From the NCBI GenBank assembly GCA_013001595.1, contig JABDMH010000004.1:82862-146861 (forward strand): 64,000 bases of DNA. Direction: 5' to 3'. Both the position numbers and the translations under genes were made by a program. The notes under the pieces are model-generated. The model was not told the origin of the DNA, searched no databases, and was given only the letters and a program-made list of their open reading frames with translations. The number at the start of each line of letters is the position of its first letter. Positions within the stretch are counted from its first letter, which is position 1. This document shows, piece by piece, positions 7,588 through 17,254 of the stretch. Source of the stretch: Saprospiraceae bacterium. Lineage in GTDB: Bacteria > Bacteroidota > Bacteroidia > Chitinophagales > Saprospiraceae.

Positions 7588-9186
7588 TCACTCAAAGGCA
7601 ACTTTTTCTACAACGCGGCCTTCAGCAAAACGGACCTCTACCAAGTACATTCCTGTAGGAATGCGTGTATGGTCGATGCTGTATTCACTGGTTTGAAGGT
7701 TGCGACGGTCCAATAGCACCCTTCCTGAATAATCAAGGATGCGAATTTGTTGCATCGGCTGGTCGGCATGGCTTCGAGCTTGCAAAAAGCCCCGAGATGG
7801 ATTTGGAGAAATAATCAATCCAACATCTTGACGATCCAAGCCTTCTAGTGATGTAGACGTTGTATCTGCTAAGCGTAGTGCCAGGACGGCGCGAGGAGCG
7901 AAATATGCCATAATGGTATCAATGTATGAACGTCCCTTTTCTGGAGACATAGGATTTGAAAGCAAAGCTACTTCGTGATAACTTAATCCCGGAACAGAGG
8001 GACTTGGTATTGTATCCCAAAATGAAGGATCCCACCAATTCCAAGGTGAACCATCAACAAAGCCATTTACGTTTGGGCGATTAAAAGGATACAGACCATT
8101 ATAATAGTCATGGCCGGCTTGCTCGGAGGCTGCAATGGCAGCATCGGTCGTTTCGTCGTCAACACTGCTAAATACATCATTGTTGCCAACGGCATTTGAC
8201 TTCTCTGCCACCAAGAATGCTCCTTGAACTTCCACGACAGGCAAAGAACCTTGTGGACTAGGAACACCTAGAATGGCTGATCCGTAAGGTGCAAATTGAT
8301 CCTTTGGAACTTGGAAACCAATGATAGGGACTTGACCAGTTTCCAGCCATCCTATATCTGCCAGAGCTCCGCCCATATTGACGCAAAGTTGGAATTTTGA
8401 GCTATAGCCTGCATGATTCGGAATCGCCAATGTATCACCTGCCGGCACCAATCCTCCAGGGGAGACTCCCACAGTAGTCCCATCTATGTCTCCATTAAAC
8501 ATCTCTACAATCATAGGATCTGGTACTCCATCGCCATTGATATCGGCAATGAACTTGTCTGGTGGCATCTCTGTATTTACGATATCAAGGTACTCATCCA
8601 ACGTGGCTGCAGCCAAGGCTATATATCCTCCGGTACCTTGTCCCCACATCACGATTCTTGAAGTATCAATCCGAAAGTTATCTCCACCCTCGGCTTTATC
8701 TCTCTTAAAGAACCTAACACAAGTTCTTGAATCTTGTAGGCCGCGATATGCTGCATTGATCAAGCCTAATGTTCGCAGTGAAACTGAAGCTGCGAAAGGG
8801 TCCCACCCAGTCCTATAATCAGCCGAAGCCACGACATATCCCATTTTTGCCAGTCTATTGCATACTTCCACGACAGCGGAGTCCGCTTTACTTCCGGTGA
8901 CTCCTCCATTTACCTGGATAGGAAGGAAATTACCGGTATGTAGCATGATAACCAGTGGTCGTTCAGAAGCTGTATCCCCTTCTGGCTGATATACATCCAT
9001 CTGCAATGGAATCAGTGCAGTGGAACCAAGGACAGGAAGAAACAGAGCTGTGTAGTTAGCTCCATAGGTAACATCCTTTTGAATTGTGACATTGTCAAAT
9101 ATTTGGTCGATGTATCGTTCTTGACCAATTGCTTTCCAGCTCAGTAAATATAAGCCCAGGACTAAAAGAAAGTATTTATTTCTCAT
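7588..9186 (-). CDS. Secreted alpha/beta-hydrolase-like protein with type IX secretion tail
   Basis: This 532-aa protein has a signal peptide (residues 1-21, ending IGQ) and an alpha/beta-hydrolase-like core: LVIMLHTGNF (oxyanion region), VASADYR, and a nucleophile-elbow-like IVMWGQGTGG. It ends in a type A type IX sorting domain (about residues 455-532, with ISPNPSRG and PTGMYLVEV). At the elbow the usual GxSxG reads G182-Q-G184-T-G186, so Gly replaces the nucleophile Ser. It may therefore not be a classic esterase. A Ca2+-loop-like DINGDGVPD insertion lies near residue 216. It would be exported and attached outside the cell. It lies 22 bases from a TonB-dependent receptor gene, so the two may be co-transcribed. 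Confidence 0.8.
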   Translation of the reverse strand: MRNKYFLLVLGLYLLSWKAIGQERYIDQIFDNVTIQKDVTYGANYTALFLPVLGSTALIPLQMDVYQPEGDTASERPLVIMLHTGNFLPIQVNGGVTGSKADSAVVEVCNRLAKMGYVVASADYRTGWDPFAASVSLRTLGLINAAYRGLQDSRTCVRFFKRDKAEGGDNFRIDTSRIVMWGQGTGGYIALAAATLDEYLDIVNTEMPPDKFIADINGDGVPDPMIVEMFNGDIDGTTVGVSPGGLVPAGDTLAIPNHAGYSSKFQLCVNMGGALADIGWLETGQVPIIGFQVPKDQFAPYGSAILGVPSPQGSLPVVEVQGAFLVAEKSNAVGNNDVFSSVDDETTDAAIAASEQAGHDYYNGLYPFNRPNVNGFVDGSPWNWWDPSFWDTIPSPSVPGLSYHEVALLSNPMSPEKGRSYIDTIMAYFAPRAVLALRLADTTSTSLEGLDRQDVGLIISPNPSRGFLQARSHADQPMQQIRILDYSGRVLLDRRNLQTSEYSIDHTRIPTGMYLVEVRFAEGRVVEKVAFE

Positions 9187-9208
9187 AGATGGTTGTATTA
9201 AAGTATAT

Positions 9209-12028
9209 TCAATTGATAGGTTTTACAAAGTCATAGAGAATGCTAAGATAAGCCAATCGACCGATCCGGGGTCCGCCATACGTCTGAAACTGCTTGTTGT
9301 TCAGTAGGTTGGAGGCACCTAATTTAAAAGTAGTATTCAAATTCTTAACGTTGTAGTTAATCTGTGCATCCAACAAGTTGTAGGAGGGTATCCGTCCTGT
9401 AAATTGAGGAGACCCCTCAAATATAAAGGAATCTATCCATTTGAAGTTGAGGTTAAATCCCACTGGATTCTTATTAAAGCCAGACAGGTTGCGTCCTGAA
9501 AAGCCAATGTTGAATTTATGCTCAGGTGTGTTGAAGGCTGGTATGATTGGATCAGATTCAAACTCCTTGTTCAGTTTATTCCATGAGTAGTTAGTTGTGA
9601 CAGTGTAGTTGGCCGCGAAATAGTAGTTTAATCCAATGCTAAAACCTTGCGTAGTTACTTGATTGATCGAGTTGGCAGCATATCTGAATATTTGGATTCT
9701 CTCTGGAAAACCAGTGCTGGGATCAAAACTGGCATCTGCACCAATGTTGAACCCGAGAAAGTCATTGTAGATGCTGTAATAGTATCCTGCATCCAGGTAC
9801 AAGCTGTTAAAAAGAGTGCTTCGGTATCCAACTTCGAAAGTCTTAACTTTTTCTGGACGTACTGGATCGATATCAAATTGCTGGAGAACATTGGGCCTTG
9901 GTTGTTCCAGATAGGCACTCAATGATTCGATTGTTGTAAGGCCCTTTACACCATCAAGATTGCCTGCCAATGTCGCCCTTCCCACATTTAGGAACAAATA
10001 CTGATCGGTTAGGGTTGGATTTCTGATCGCTGATGAAAATGAAAATCGTAGATAGTTGTTGGCCCTAGGTTTGTACACTACAGATGCAGCTGGTGAAAAG
10101 AGATAATCAAAATTCTGATTTTTATCCATTCGGATGGTCCCTGAAATCCTCCACTTACCCTCTGAAATATTCTTTTCAAAACCCGTATAGACTCCAATTT
10201 CTGAATTCGTGATTTTAACGTCGGCCGTATCATAAAACACTGAACCTTCCGAAATGGGCATAAATCGTCTGTAATTACCTCCGACTACGATCTTATCTGT
10301 GAAATTTGGAGTAAAAGTATATTCCCCGTGAATATGGGCAAGTGCTGATCTATCGGTAAACAAGGTCCCTCCATCACTTCTTTTTTTGAAGCGTATTTCA
10401 TCGAACAGCTCTTGAAACCTCGCTGTTCCTGGAGCAAAATATGCTTGACTCCGATCTAAGCCACCTCCTTGATTGGCGATGCTTTCGGTCACCTCATGCC
10501 ACATCGCCAGCAATTCACGGTTCTCAGTGAGCCACAGAGCTGCAGCTTCATTGTCAAATGAAAAAGACAAACTACCATCTGGGTTGACCGTCCTTTCCAA
10601 TTTCGGATAGTTGGATTCCCGGATATTAGGTACGAATTCACTCCGCCAATACTCTTCATAGTCCTGTGACCAGGAGTTGATGTCTTTGGCACTATCCAAA
10701 AGAGAAAGAGCTGTAAAGTAGGGATCGTATGAATCTCCCGCATTTTCGTGCGTCACATAAGCCCTGAGAAAATAGGTTTCTGGCTTTCGTAGTTCAATCC
10801 TATGTTGAAAGAAACGTATATTCTTTAGACTGAATCGATTATCGCCTTGGTAGACAGTCGTTCCATTGGCGAAGTTGGAGCCCACGATGAGTTCAGGAGA
10901 CTTCTCTTTAGCTTCTGGATTGAGTCTAAAGTAAAGGGCAGCATTGGCTTTAAGGTTCCGTGTGTCATAGTCCACCAACTCCTTCTCTCGATATCCTGTG
11001 CGGTACCAGGTACCTAATCCAGGGTAAATCCAAGGCTCAAAAGTGGAAAAGTCATTGGCTGGAGAGTATTCATCGCCATAGATGTTTACCGCATCGTATC
11101 TTCCGGGGTTGTCAGCAGGCACCCGGCTTTCGTCAATTGGATCATAGTTGTCGGCTTCCCAGTCGTCGGCACGGAGGTATGCAAAATTCACTTTGTAGGC
11201 AAACCAATCTTGACCCTTGGCATTCTTAAGCGCATCGCCCCAGCGCAGAGCAGTCTCCACCAGATTTCTTTCCCCTCCCTTTAGCATAGCCGATAATCCT
11301 CTCTGATAAAATGGATTCTTCGTCTCCATACTGATTACCCCATTGAAGGCATTTGGTCCGTAGAAAGCCGAACTGGCACCCACAATTAAATCCACCTTTA
11401 CGACATCCAATTCGGAAGACCCGAGGAAATTTCCCAGGGAGAAATTAAGCCCAGGTGACTGGTTATCCACGCCGTCAATGATTTGTAGGGAACGTACCGG
11501 ACTTGTGCTATTGAAGCCACGGGTGTTGACCACTTTAAAACCTAGGCTGGCGGCCGTAAGGTCTACGCCCTTCAGAGATCCCAGACCATCGTAGAAATTA
11601 TCCGCGGGAGTTTCTTTGATGCCTAAAATATCCAGAGACTCCACCGTCAATGGTGCTGATTTCTGTTTATCTGAGATGCGTTGTCCTGTGACTTCTGTCA
11701 CGGCAAGTGTTATTCCTTCTGTTCCGTAAAGCTTGAGATCCAAGTCATCATCCTCTGACTCCACCACATGCTTAAGATCCTCATAGCCGATATAGGTCAC
11801 AACCAGTGTCAAGGGGAATTGATCGACTTTAAGTTCAAATGAACCGTCAAAATCTGTAACTGTCCCCCTACTAGTGCCTTCGATAAGAATGCTGGCACCA
11901 ATTAGTGCCTCATCTGTGTCCCGGTCAACAACAGAACCTTTTAATCTCTCTTGTGCCAATAAGCCGCATATGAACGAACAGATGAAGCAAGAGCAGAGGA
12001 ATAGTCTTTGGGAAACGTTCCTTAACAT
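9209..12028 (-). CDS. TonB-dependent outer-membrane receptor
   Basis: The protein has a signal peptide (RLFLCSCFICSFICGLLAQ), then a carboxypeptidase-regulatory-like beta-sandwich (about 30-110, with GSVVDRDTDEALIGASI), then a plug domain (about 140-260, with ESLDILGIKETPADNFYDGL and IDGVDNQSPG), then a large C-terminal beta-barrel ending in aromatic strands (YLSILYDF). The frame is open to an ATG at 12085, but the Met at 12028 directly precedes the signal peptide and is preferred. It imports a large or scarce nutrient using TonB energy. No SusD-like partner is present, so a glycan-uptake pair is not indicated. The adjacent secreted hydrolase-like protein may share its regulation. Confidence 0.92.
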   Translation of the reverse strand: MLRNVSQRLFLCSCFICSFICGLLAQERLKGSVVDRDTDEALIGASILIEGTSRGTVTDFDGSFELKVDQFPLTLVVTYIGYEDLKHVVESEDDDLDLKLYGTEGITLAVTEVTGQRISDKQKSAPLTVESLDILGIKETPADNFYDGLGSLKGVDLTAASLGFKVVNTRGFNSTSPVRSLQIIDGVDNQSPGLNFSLGNFLGSSELDVVKVDLIVGASSAFYGPNAFNGVISMETKNPFYQRGLSAMLKGGERNLVETALRWGDALKNAKGQDWFAYKVNFAYLRADDWEADNYDPIDESRVPADNPGRYDAVNIYGDEYSPANDFSTFEPWIYPGLGTWYRTGYREKELVDYDTRNLKANAALYFRLNPEAKEKSPELIVGSNFANGTTVYQGDNRFSLKNIRFFQHRIELRKPETYFLRAYVTHENAGDSYDPYFTALSLLDSAKDINSWSQDYEEYWRSEFVPNIRESNYPKLERTVNPDGSLSFSFDNEAAALWLTENRELLAMWHEVTESIANQGGGLDRSQAYFAPGTARFQELFDEIRFKKRSDGGTLFTDRSALAHIHGEYTFTPNFTDKIVVGGNYRRFMPISEGSVFYDTADVKITNSEIGVYTGFEKNISEGKWRISGTIRMDKNQNFDYLFSPAASVVYKPRANNYLRFSFSSAIRNPTLTDQYLFLNVGRATLAGNLDGVKGLTTIESLSAYLEQPRPNVLQQFDIDPVRPEKVKTFEVGYRSTLFNSLYLDAGYYYSIYNDFLGFNIGADASFDPSTGFPERIQIFRYAANSINQVTTQGFSIGLNYYFAANYTVTTNYSWNKLNKEFESDPIIPAFNTPEHKFNIGFSGRNLSGFNKNPVGFNLNFKWIDSFIFEGSPQFTGRIPSYNLLDAQINYNVKNLNTTFKLGASNLLNNKQFQTYGGPRIGRLAYLSILYDFVKPIN

Positions 12029-12262
12029 ATTAAAATGTAGCGCATTTGCCGGTTTACTGGGGTAGAACAGCGTAGTAAGATACATAAAACTTTATTGCTT
12101 TATGTTCAAGCAAGGAATTTCAAGCGTGATCGATGGCCAGATGACACTTTTATGGTCAAGTGGTACTAGAAGTCAGAAAATCTTAATCATTAACTCAAAA
12201 TTCTATGATAATCCATCGATACTGGGACTCTATGTTTTATAATTAGTAAACTTTAAAGGTGC

Positions 12263-12270
12263 TATTTTTG
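12263..12270 (+). promoter_or_regulatory. -7 promoter box before mqnE
   Basis: TATTTTTG matches the Bacteroidota -7 box TAnnTTTG, 29 bases before the mqnE ATG. No convincing TTTG lies at the right distance upstream, so the promoter call is tentative. Confidence 0.35.
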
Positions 12271-12299
12271 TCGTTCTGTTAGAGATCAGCAAAGCATAT

Positions 12300-13490
12300 A
12301 TGAGAGATCGAGGACTTATTGATATAGTGTCCAAGGAAAAAGACACCGTCATTGCTCAAATCGCTGAAAAAGTGATGGATGGTCAGCGGATTAGTGATGA
12401 AGATTGCCAAGTTCTCTATGAATTTGCAGATTTATCAGTGTTGGGAATGATGGCCAATGTAATACGGGAAGGACGCCACGGCCATAGAACCTATTTCAAT
12501 AGAAACTTTCATATCGAACCAACCAATGTCTGTATCTATACCTGTTCATTTTGCTCCTATTCTCGACTGATTAAGAAAAGGAGTGAAGGATGGGAATATA
12601 CCTTGGACGATATGCTAGATATTGTCAAGTCTTACGATGATCAGGATGTTACAGAGGTACATATCGTAGGCGGGGTACTACCTCAGTATGATGTGACATT
12701 CTACAGTGATCTCTTTCGTAGTATAAAATCGCATCGACCGCATCTTCATATAAAGGCACTTACGCCGGTTGAGTATCACTATATTTTTAAGAAGGAGAAG
12801 ATATCCTACGCTGAGGGTATGAAGTTGATGCAAGATGCTGGCCTGGATTCAATGCCGGGAGGCGGAGCCGAGATATTTCATCCTGAAATTAGGTCGCAAA
12901 TAGCTGGAGACAAATGTAATGCCGATCAGTGGCTCGACATTCATAGGTGCTGGCATGCGCTGGGGGCTAGATCTAATGCCACTATGTTGTATGGTCATAT
13001 TGAGCGATTTGAGCATCGAATCGATCATATGAGTCGCTTAAGAGCCCTGCAAGATGAGACCAATGGGTTTCAAACTTTCATTCCGCTAAAGTTCCGCAAT
13101 CAAGGCAACGAAATGTCGCATATCCCTGAAGTTTCTACTCTAGACGACTTAAGAAATTATGCGGTCGCCAGGATCTATCTTGATAATTTTGATCACATAA
13201 AGGCATATTGGCCGATGATTGGAAGATCTACAGCTCAGATGTCACTTTCCTTTGGAGTGGATGATGTGGATGGCACCATTGACGATACCACCAAGATTTA
13301 TAGTATGGCCGGTGCTGAAGAGCAGCATCCCACTCTTTCTACTCAAGAACTTGTCACGTTGATCAAAGGTGTCAGGCGTACGCCGATAGAAAGAGATACC
13401 CTGTACAATGTGATAAAGGACTACAGTGAAGTGACCTTCGAGGACAACGAGTTCCGCGGATATGTCGATTTGCCGGTCTTAGATAAATAA
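12300..13490 (+). CDS. mqnE: Aminofutalosine synthase MqnE (radical SAM)
   Basis: This 396-aa radical SAM enzyme carries the CxxxCxxC cluster motif at Cys78, Cys82 and Cys85 (CIYTCSFC). MqnE joins the MqnA product to adenosine, using the SAM-derived 5'-deoxyadenosyl radical, to give aminofutalosine in the futalosine pathway to menaquinone. Distinctive stretches are PGGGAEIF and the C-terminal GRSTAQMSLSFGVDDVDGT, which separate it from its relative MqnC. Length and motif order are normal. The gene is followed 173 bases later by mqnA, the preceding step in the same pathway. The other pathway genes (mqnB, mqnC, mqnD) are not in the window. Confidence 0.93.
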   Translation: MRDRGLIDIVSKEKDTVIAQIAEKVMDGQRISDEDCQVLYEFADLSVLGMMANVIREGRHGHRTYFNRNFHIEPTNVCIYTCSFCSYSRLIKKRSEGWEYTLDDMLDIVKSYDDQDVTEVHIVGGVLPQYDVTFYSDLFRSIKSHRPHLHIKALTPVEYHYIFKKEKISYAEGMKLMQDAGLDSMPGGGAEIFHPEIRSQIAGDKCNADQWLDIHRCWHALGARSNATMLYGHIERFEHRIDHMSRLRALQDETNGFQTFIPLKFRNQGNEMSHIPEVSTLDDLRNYAVARIYLDNFDHIKAYWPMIGRSTAQMSLSFGVDDVDGTIDDTTKIYSMAGAEEQHPTLSTQELVTLIKGVRRTPIERDTLYNVIKDYSEVTFEDNEFRGYVDLPVLDK

Positions 13491-13663
13491 TGGTTTTTTA
13501 TCAGGTTCGGATTCTGGCCTGTTTTAATCAGCTTTGATTTTATCGCTAGCAAATATAGGTTGAATTGAAGGGTACCCATTTCCGCCCACCATATATCCAT
13601 TCAATTTACTTTCTTTGAGCGCTGATCAACCTTTCGGATAATAACCTGTTTGAACTTAACGAC

Positions 13664-14437
13664 ATGATTGAAGTCATCCGCGTATCTGCTGTTGCTTTCC
13701 TTAATACGGTTCCTTACATATATGGATTTGACCAGATAGAAAAATCGGACAGATTTCATATTGGAATGGACACGCCATCAGTTTGTGCGCACAAATTGCA
13801 GGATGGTAAGGTAGACTTAGGACTGGCTCCAGTCGTCGTTAGAGACCAGTTGACGGAATTTCATGAGGTAACTGATTGGGGCATTGGTTGTGATGGAGCG
13901 GTGGGATCTGTATTGATGGTTTCACAAAAACCAATTGAAGATGTAGATCTGGTATACCTGGATCCTCAATCACGTACCTCCAATCAATTGGCTAGGATCA
14001 TTCTAGAAGATCATTTTCAACTTAATCCTACCATTGCGCTACCAGGTGCTCAAGAAAGAGTGAATTTCGCAGCTGAAGCTGCCTATGTCCTCATTGGAGA
14101 TCGCGCCTTGGCTGCCCATGCAGCTTTTCCTTATATCTATGACCTGGGGTACCTTTGGAAAGAGATGACGGGTTTTCCTTTTGTCTTTGCCAGATGGGTG
14201 GGATCCAATCTGATTACAGATCGTACAGAAAGAGACTTAAGCCTGGGGTTTGAGTTAGGAATGAGCGCGATACCTCAACTTGCTGAGCGATATCAACCAT
14301 TGTATGGAAAGGTCCAGGTACTCGATTATCTAAGCAATCAGATAAAGTATGATTTGCGAGATGAGCGATTTTTCGCTGGCCAGCAGGCCTTTCTCAATCG
14401 AATAAGTCTATCAGAGACCCTAACTGAAAAATACTAA
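13664..14437 (+). CDS. mqnA: Chorismate dehydratase MqnA
   Basis: This 257-aa protein has the periplasmic-binding-protein-like fold of MqnA, which converts chorismate to 3-(1-carboxyvinyl)oxybenzoate, the first step of the futalosine route. Typical stretches are the N-terminal VSAVAFLNTVPY, the DLGLAPVV segment and the central LDPQSRTSNQLARIIL. It has no signal peptide and is cytoplasmic. It lies with mqnE, which uses its product, and is separated from the next ATPase gene by one base, so that gene is translated from the same message. Confidence 0.92.
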   Translation: MIEVIRVSAVAFLNTVPYIYGFDQIEKSDRFHIGMDTPSVCAHKLQDGKVDLGLAPVVVRDQLTEFHEVTDWGIGCDGAVGSVLMVSQKPIEDVDLVYLDPQSRTSNQLARIILEDHFQLNPTIALPGAQERVNFAAEAAYVLIGDRALAAHAAFPYIYDLGYLWKEMTGFPFVFARWVGSNLITDRTERDLSLGFELGMSAIPQLAERYQPLYGKVQVLDYLSNQIKYDLRDERFFAGQQAFLNRISLSETLTEKY

Positions 14438-14438
14438 C

Positions 14439-15899
14439 GTGAAGGAAAACACTAAACTGGCAACGACGCTTGGTGAGCTTAAGGCCATAGGCTATGCCCC
14501 TAAGCAGATTAAGGCTGAGATGCGTGAGAACTTAGTTGCAAAATTAAGGTCGCATGAGGAGATTTTTCCAGGCATCATTGGATATCAAGAAACGGTGCTT
14601 CCGGACATCGAAAGGGCAGTTCTTTCGCAGCACAACATATTGCTTTTGGGACTTCGTGGACAAGCAAAGACTCGAATAGCCCGCCTATTGACGAATTTAT
14701 TGGATGAATATATCCCCATAGTGAAAGGGGGAGAACTAAATGATGATCCTATTAATCCCATTACTAAGCATGCGCAAGCGCTAATTCGGGAATTTGGTGA
14801 TGATACTCCCATTTCCTGGCTGCATAGAGATGACCGCTATGTAGAGAAGCTTGCGACACCTGATGTTAGCGTAGCTGATCTAATTGGTGATGTCGATCCG
14901 ATCAAAGCTGCAACTTTAAAACTGCCATATTCTGATGAACGGGTCATTCACTATGGACTTGTCCCCAGGTCTCATCGCAGTATTTTTGTGATTAACGAAT
15001 TGCCCGATCTTCAGGCCAGGATTCAAGTTTCTCTTTTCAACATGCTGCAAGAAGGAGACATCCAAATTCGTGGTTTCAAACTCAGATTGCCCCTAGATAT
15101 TATGTTCGTTTTTACAGCCAACCCTGAGGATTATACCAATCGTGGAAGTATCATTACACCCTTGAAGGATAGGATTGAAAGTCAGATTTTAACACACTAT
15201 CCAGCTGAATTGTCCCATGCTAAGAGAATTACCAACCAAGAAGCAAATCTGGAGAACCAAGATAATGTTTACGTACCGGAAATACTTCGTGACATTTTAG
15301 AACGCATTGCCATCAACGCTAGAACTTCGGAGCTCATTGATGAGAAAAGCGGCGTGTCAGCAAGATTGAGTATTTCTGGTCTTGAAAACTTAGTAAGCAG
15401 CGCAGAACGCAGAATGCTGTTGAATAGCGAGAAGCAGACCACAGCAAGGTTGAGTGATTTTTGGGGTGTCATTCCTTCCATAACAGGGAAGGTAGAACTA
15501 CTCTATGAAGGGGAGCAAGAAGGTCCTTATCAAGTGGCCTTGACATTAATGGGTGAAGCCATAAGAGACGAATTTCTGAAGTCCTTTCCGAATCCAGATG
15601 AATTTCTCAAAGAGACCGATGTGGATATATTCGAAGATGTGAGAAATTGGTTTTCATCCGGCCATACGGTAGAAATCTTGAATGATGAGTCAGATGAGAT
15701 ATATGAAAAAGAACTAGCCAAAGTACCAGGCCTGGCCACACTAGCTAAGAAAGTGACGACAAACAAAAAAGACGCCCTGGTGGCTCGAGAACTCATATTG
15801 CACGCATTGGCCGAGTTTAATATCATCACGAGAGAGATGATTCAATCAAAATTTCGCTTTCGCGATACACTGGCAGATATGTTGGATGATCTAGATTGA
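14439..15899 (+). CDS. MoxR/ChlI-like AAA+ ATPase
   Basis: This 486-aa protein is an AAA+ ATPase of the magnesium-chelatase-subunit-I/MoxR type. It has Walker A GLRGQAKT near residue 68, a Walker B region IFVINELPDL (Asn-Glu, as is usual in this subgroup) and an ANPEDYTNRG sensor segment near 230. It starts with GTG one base after the mqnA stop; no nearby in-frame ATG gives a better N-terminus. Such ATPases usually act with a von Willebrand factor A protein to remodel or insert metal into partner proteins, but no such partner is next to it here. The last 130 residues are helical and acidic. Confidence 0.85.
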   Translation: MKENTKLATTLGELKAIGYAPKQIKAEMRENLVAKLRSHEEIFPGIIGYQETVLPDIERAVLSQHNILLLGLRGQAKTRIARLLTNLLDEYIPIVKGGELNDDPINPITKHAQALIREFGDDTPISWLHRDDRYVEKLATPDVSVADLIGDVDPIKAATLKLPYSDERVIHYGLVPRSHRSIFVINELPDLQARIQVSLFNMLQEGDIQIRGFKLRLPLDIMFVFTANPEDYTNRGSIITPLKDRIESQILTHYPAELSHAKRITNQEANLENQDNVYVPEILRDILERIAINARTSELIDEKSGVSARLSISGLENLVSSAERRMLLNSEKQTTARLSDFWGVIPSITGKVELLYEGEQEGPYQVALTLMGEAIRDEFLKSFPNPDEFLKETDVDIFEDVRNWFSSGHTVEILNDESDEIYEKELAKVPGLATLAKKVTTNKKDALVARELILHALAEFNIITREMIQSKFRFRDTLADMLDDLD

Positions 15900-15940
15900 T
15901 GCATGTCCTATTTTCCATTATTTTCGTTCTTCCTGAGTAG

Positions 15941-16099
15941 GAGACTGTTGAAATACCAACTCTGCTTCTTTAGCAGCTTCTTTTGCCCGCATACATCACC
16001 AAAAATACTCGATATAACGGTGGCTATACCGGTGTTTTTGACTCGTCTGCGACCAAAATAAGTAAGCGAGACAAACCGAACCGGTATGTCAACAGTCTC
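15941..16099. repeat. Nested inverted repeats before the YrdC/YciO gene
   Basis: An exact 11-bp inverted repeat (GAGACTGTTGA at 15941-15951, TCAACAGTCTC at 16089-16099) encloses an exact 8-bp inverted repeat (ATACCGGT at 16026-16033, ACCGGTAT at 16080-16087). The outer pair ends 16 bases before the next ATG. No coding function is evident in this 216-base gap. Confidence 0.5.
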
Positions 16100-16115
16100 G
16101 TAGAAGTTCGAAGAC

Positions 16116-16727
16116 ATGCAGTTGCTTAAAATTCATCATCAAAATCCCTCACCTCGGAAAGTCGGGGCATTGGTCGACTTATTGAATTCAGGGCAACTCA
16201 TTGGATATCCGACAGATTCATTGTATGCGGTGGGGTGTGATCCCAACAATAAGAAGGCGGTGCTGAATTTGTGTAAACTTAAGGGTATAGATCCTAAGAA
16301 GGCCGATCTGACTTTTTTGTGTAGGGATATGGCGCAGGCAGCTTTTCTCATCAGGCAGTTAGATAGAAGTACCTTCAAACTGATTCGGAAAAATGTACCC
16401 GGCCCATTTACCTTCATTTTACCAGCCAGTAGGGAAACACCAAATTTTTTCCGAAACAAGAAGAAGACGGTAGGCATTCGAATTCCTAATCATATTTTCC
16501 TCCGGCAATTGCTTGATCAGTTTGGGTCGCCAATTCTAACAACTTCTCTTGTCAAAGAATCTGAGGTATATGATTTAGGACTTGAAGATCTGATTGAACG
16601 CTATAGACATCAAATCAAGTCGTTTGTCGAATTAGATGAAAAGCTGGGAACTCCTTCAGCAGTTGTAGCATTCCAAGATGACGAAATCATGATCCTGCGC
16701 GAAGGTCCAGAGCCCCTTATTTATTGA
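16116..16727 (+). CDS. YrdC/YciO-type threonylcarbamoyl-AMP synthase-like protein
   Basis: This 203-aa protein has the YrdC fold, with GQLIGYPTDSLYAVGCD near residue 30 and the PGPFTFILPA and VGIRIPNH stretches. True TsaC/Sua5 enzymes make threonylcarbamoyl-AMP for the tRNA modification t6A. The sequence here looks closer to the YciO branch (LTFLCRDMAQAAF), whose role is less clear, and the KxR nucleotide site reads KLKGIDPKKADLTF. Its function in t6A synthesis is therefore probable but not certain. It is a single gene with a structured leader and no close downstream partner. Confidence 0.8.
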   Translation: MQLLKIHHQNPSPRKVGALVDLLNSGQLIGYPTDSLYAVGCDPNNKKAVLNLCKLKGIDPKKADLTFLCRDMAQAAFLIRQLDRSTFKLIRKNVPGPFTFILPASRETPNFFRNKKKTVGIRIPNHIFLRQLLDQFGSPILTTSLVKESEVYDLGLEDLIERYRHQIKSFVELDEKLGTPSAVVAFQDDEIMILREGPEPLIY

Positions 16728-16916
16728 GTCTTGAAACCACTGCCCACGGAGTGGATCATGCCAGCTGTACAAGGATGGCTGACTGTCATAATCATATGAG
16801 GACATTACATTGTGGATGGGCATTCAAAAACCTAACTTACATGCGCATTTCTTAAACCCAGCCACTTTACCAAAGAAAAAAAAGGAATTGGTTTGGCTAC
16901 AAGGACCCCAGATAAG

Positions 16917-17078
16917 CTAGGGTCTTGTGAAAGTTCGCTTTATCTTAGAATTAAGACCAAGATTTTGCTGAAGCGACAACTTGTTAAATTGTTCTACTAG
17001 GATTTTTTGCACTAAGTCCTTGGGATTGTTCTTGTCCCCACTTTTTATGGGATCTAAGAACTGATTATCTGCTGTCAT
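16917..17078 (-). CDS. Possible small protein (53 aa), unknown
   Basis: This hand-found reading frame runs from ATG to TAG. The product is polar and probably helical, starting MTADNQFLDPIKSGDKNNP and followed by KDLVQKILVEQFNKLSL, with a basic end (KIKRTFTRP). The codon pattern looks like that of its neighbours and the hydrophobic residues are spaced as in an amphipathic helix. A stem made from AAGACCC and GGGGTCCTT surrounds the stop codon, and a run of eight T lies about 20 bases further on, so a leftward terminator is possible. No family is recognised, and length alone does not rule out chance. Confidence 0.35.
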   Translation of the reverse strand: MTADNQFLDPIKSGDKNNPKDLVQKILVEQFNKLSLQQNLGLNSKIKRTFTRP

Positions 17079-17254
17079 TGGAATGAGTATTTGTTATAAG
17101 GTATAGGAGAAACGTTTCAAACTACTCAGATGTTTCCTCTGACTATCAGCTTTTTACGAATTTTAACACATATTACATAATCTTATAACATTTACTTAGA
17201 TACATAGTGCCTTGACATATATGAAACACTGGATCCTGACACCAGTTAGGGGCG

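Noticed and set aside
9209..12028. SusC/SusD polysaccharide utilisation pair
   Set aside because: No SusD-like lipoprotein gene lies beside the receptor.
14439..15899. Walker B of the AAA ATPase reads Asn-Glu instead of Asp-Glu
   Set aside because: As far as I recall, NELPDL is usual in this MoxR/ChlI-like subgroup, so it is not a sign of inactivity.
15908..16117. 69-codon leftward frame before the YrdC/YciO gene
   Set aside because: It is built over the nested inverted repeats, overlaps the next start codon and has no recognisable domain.
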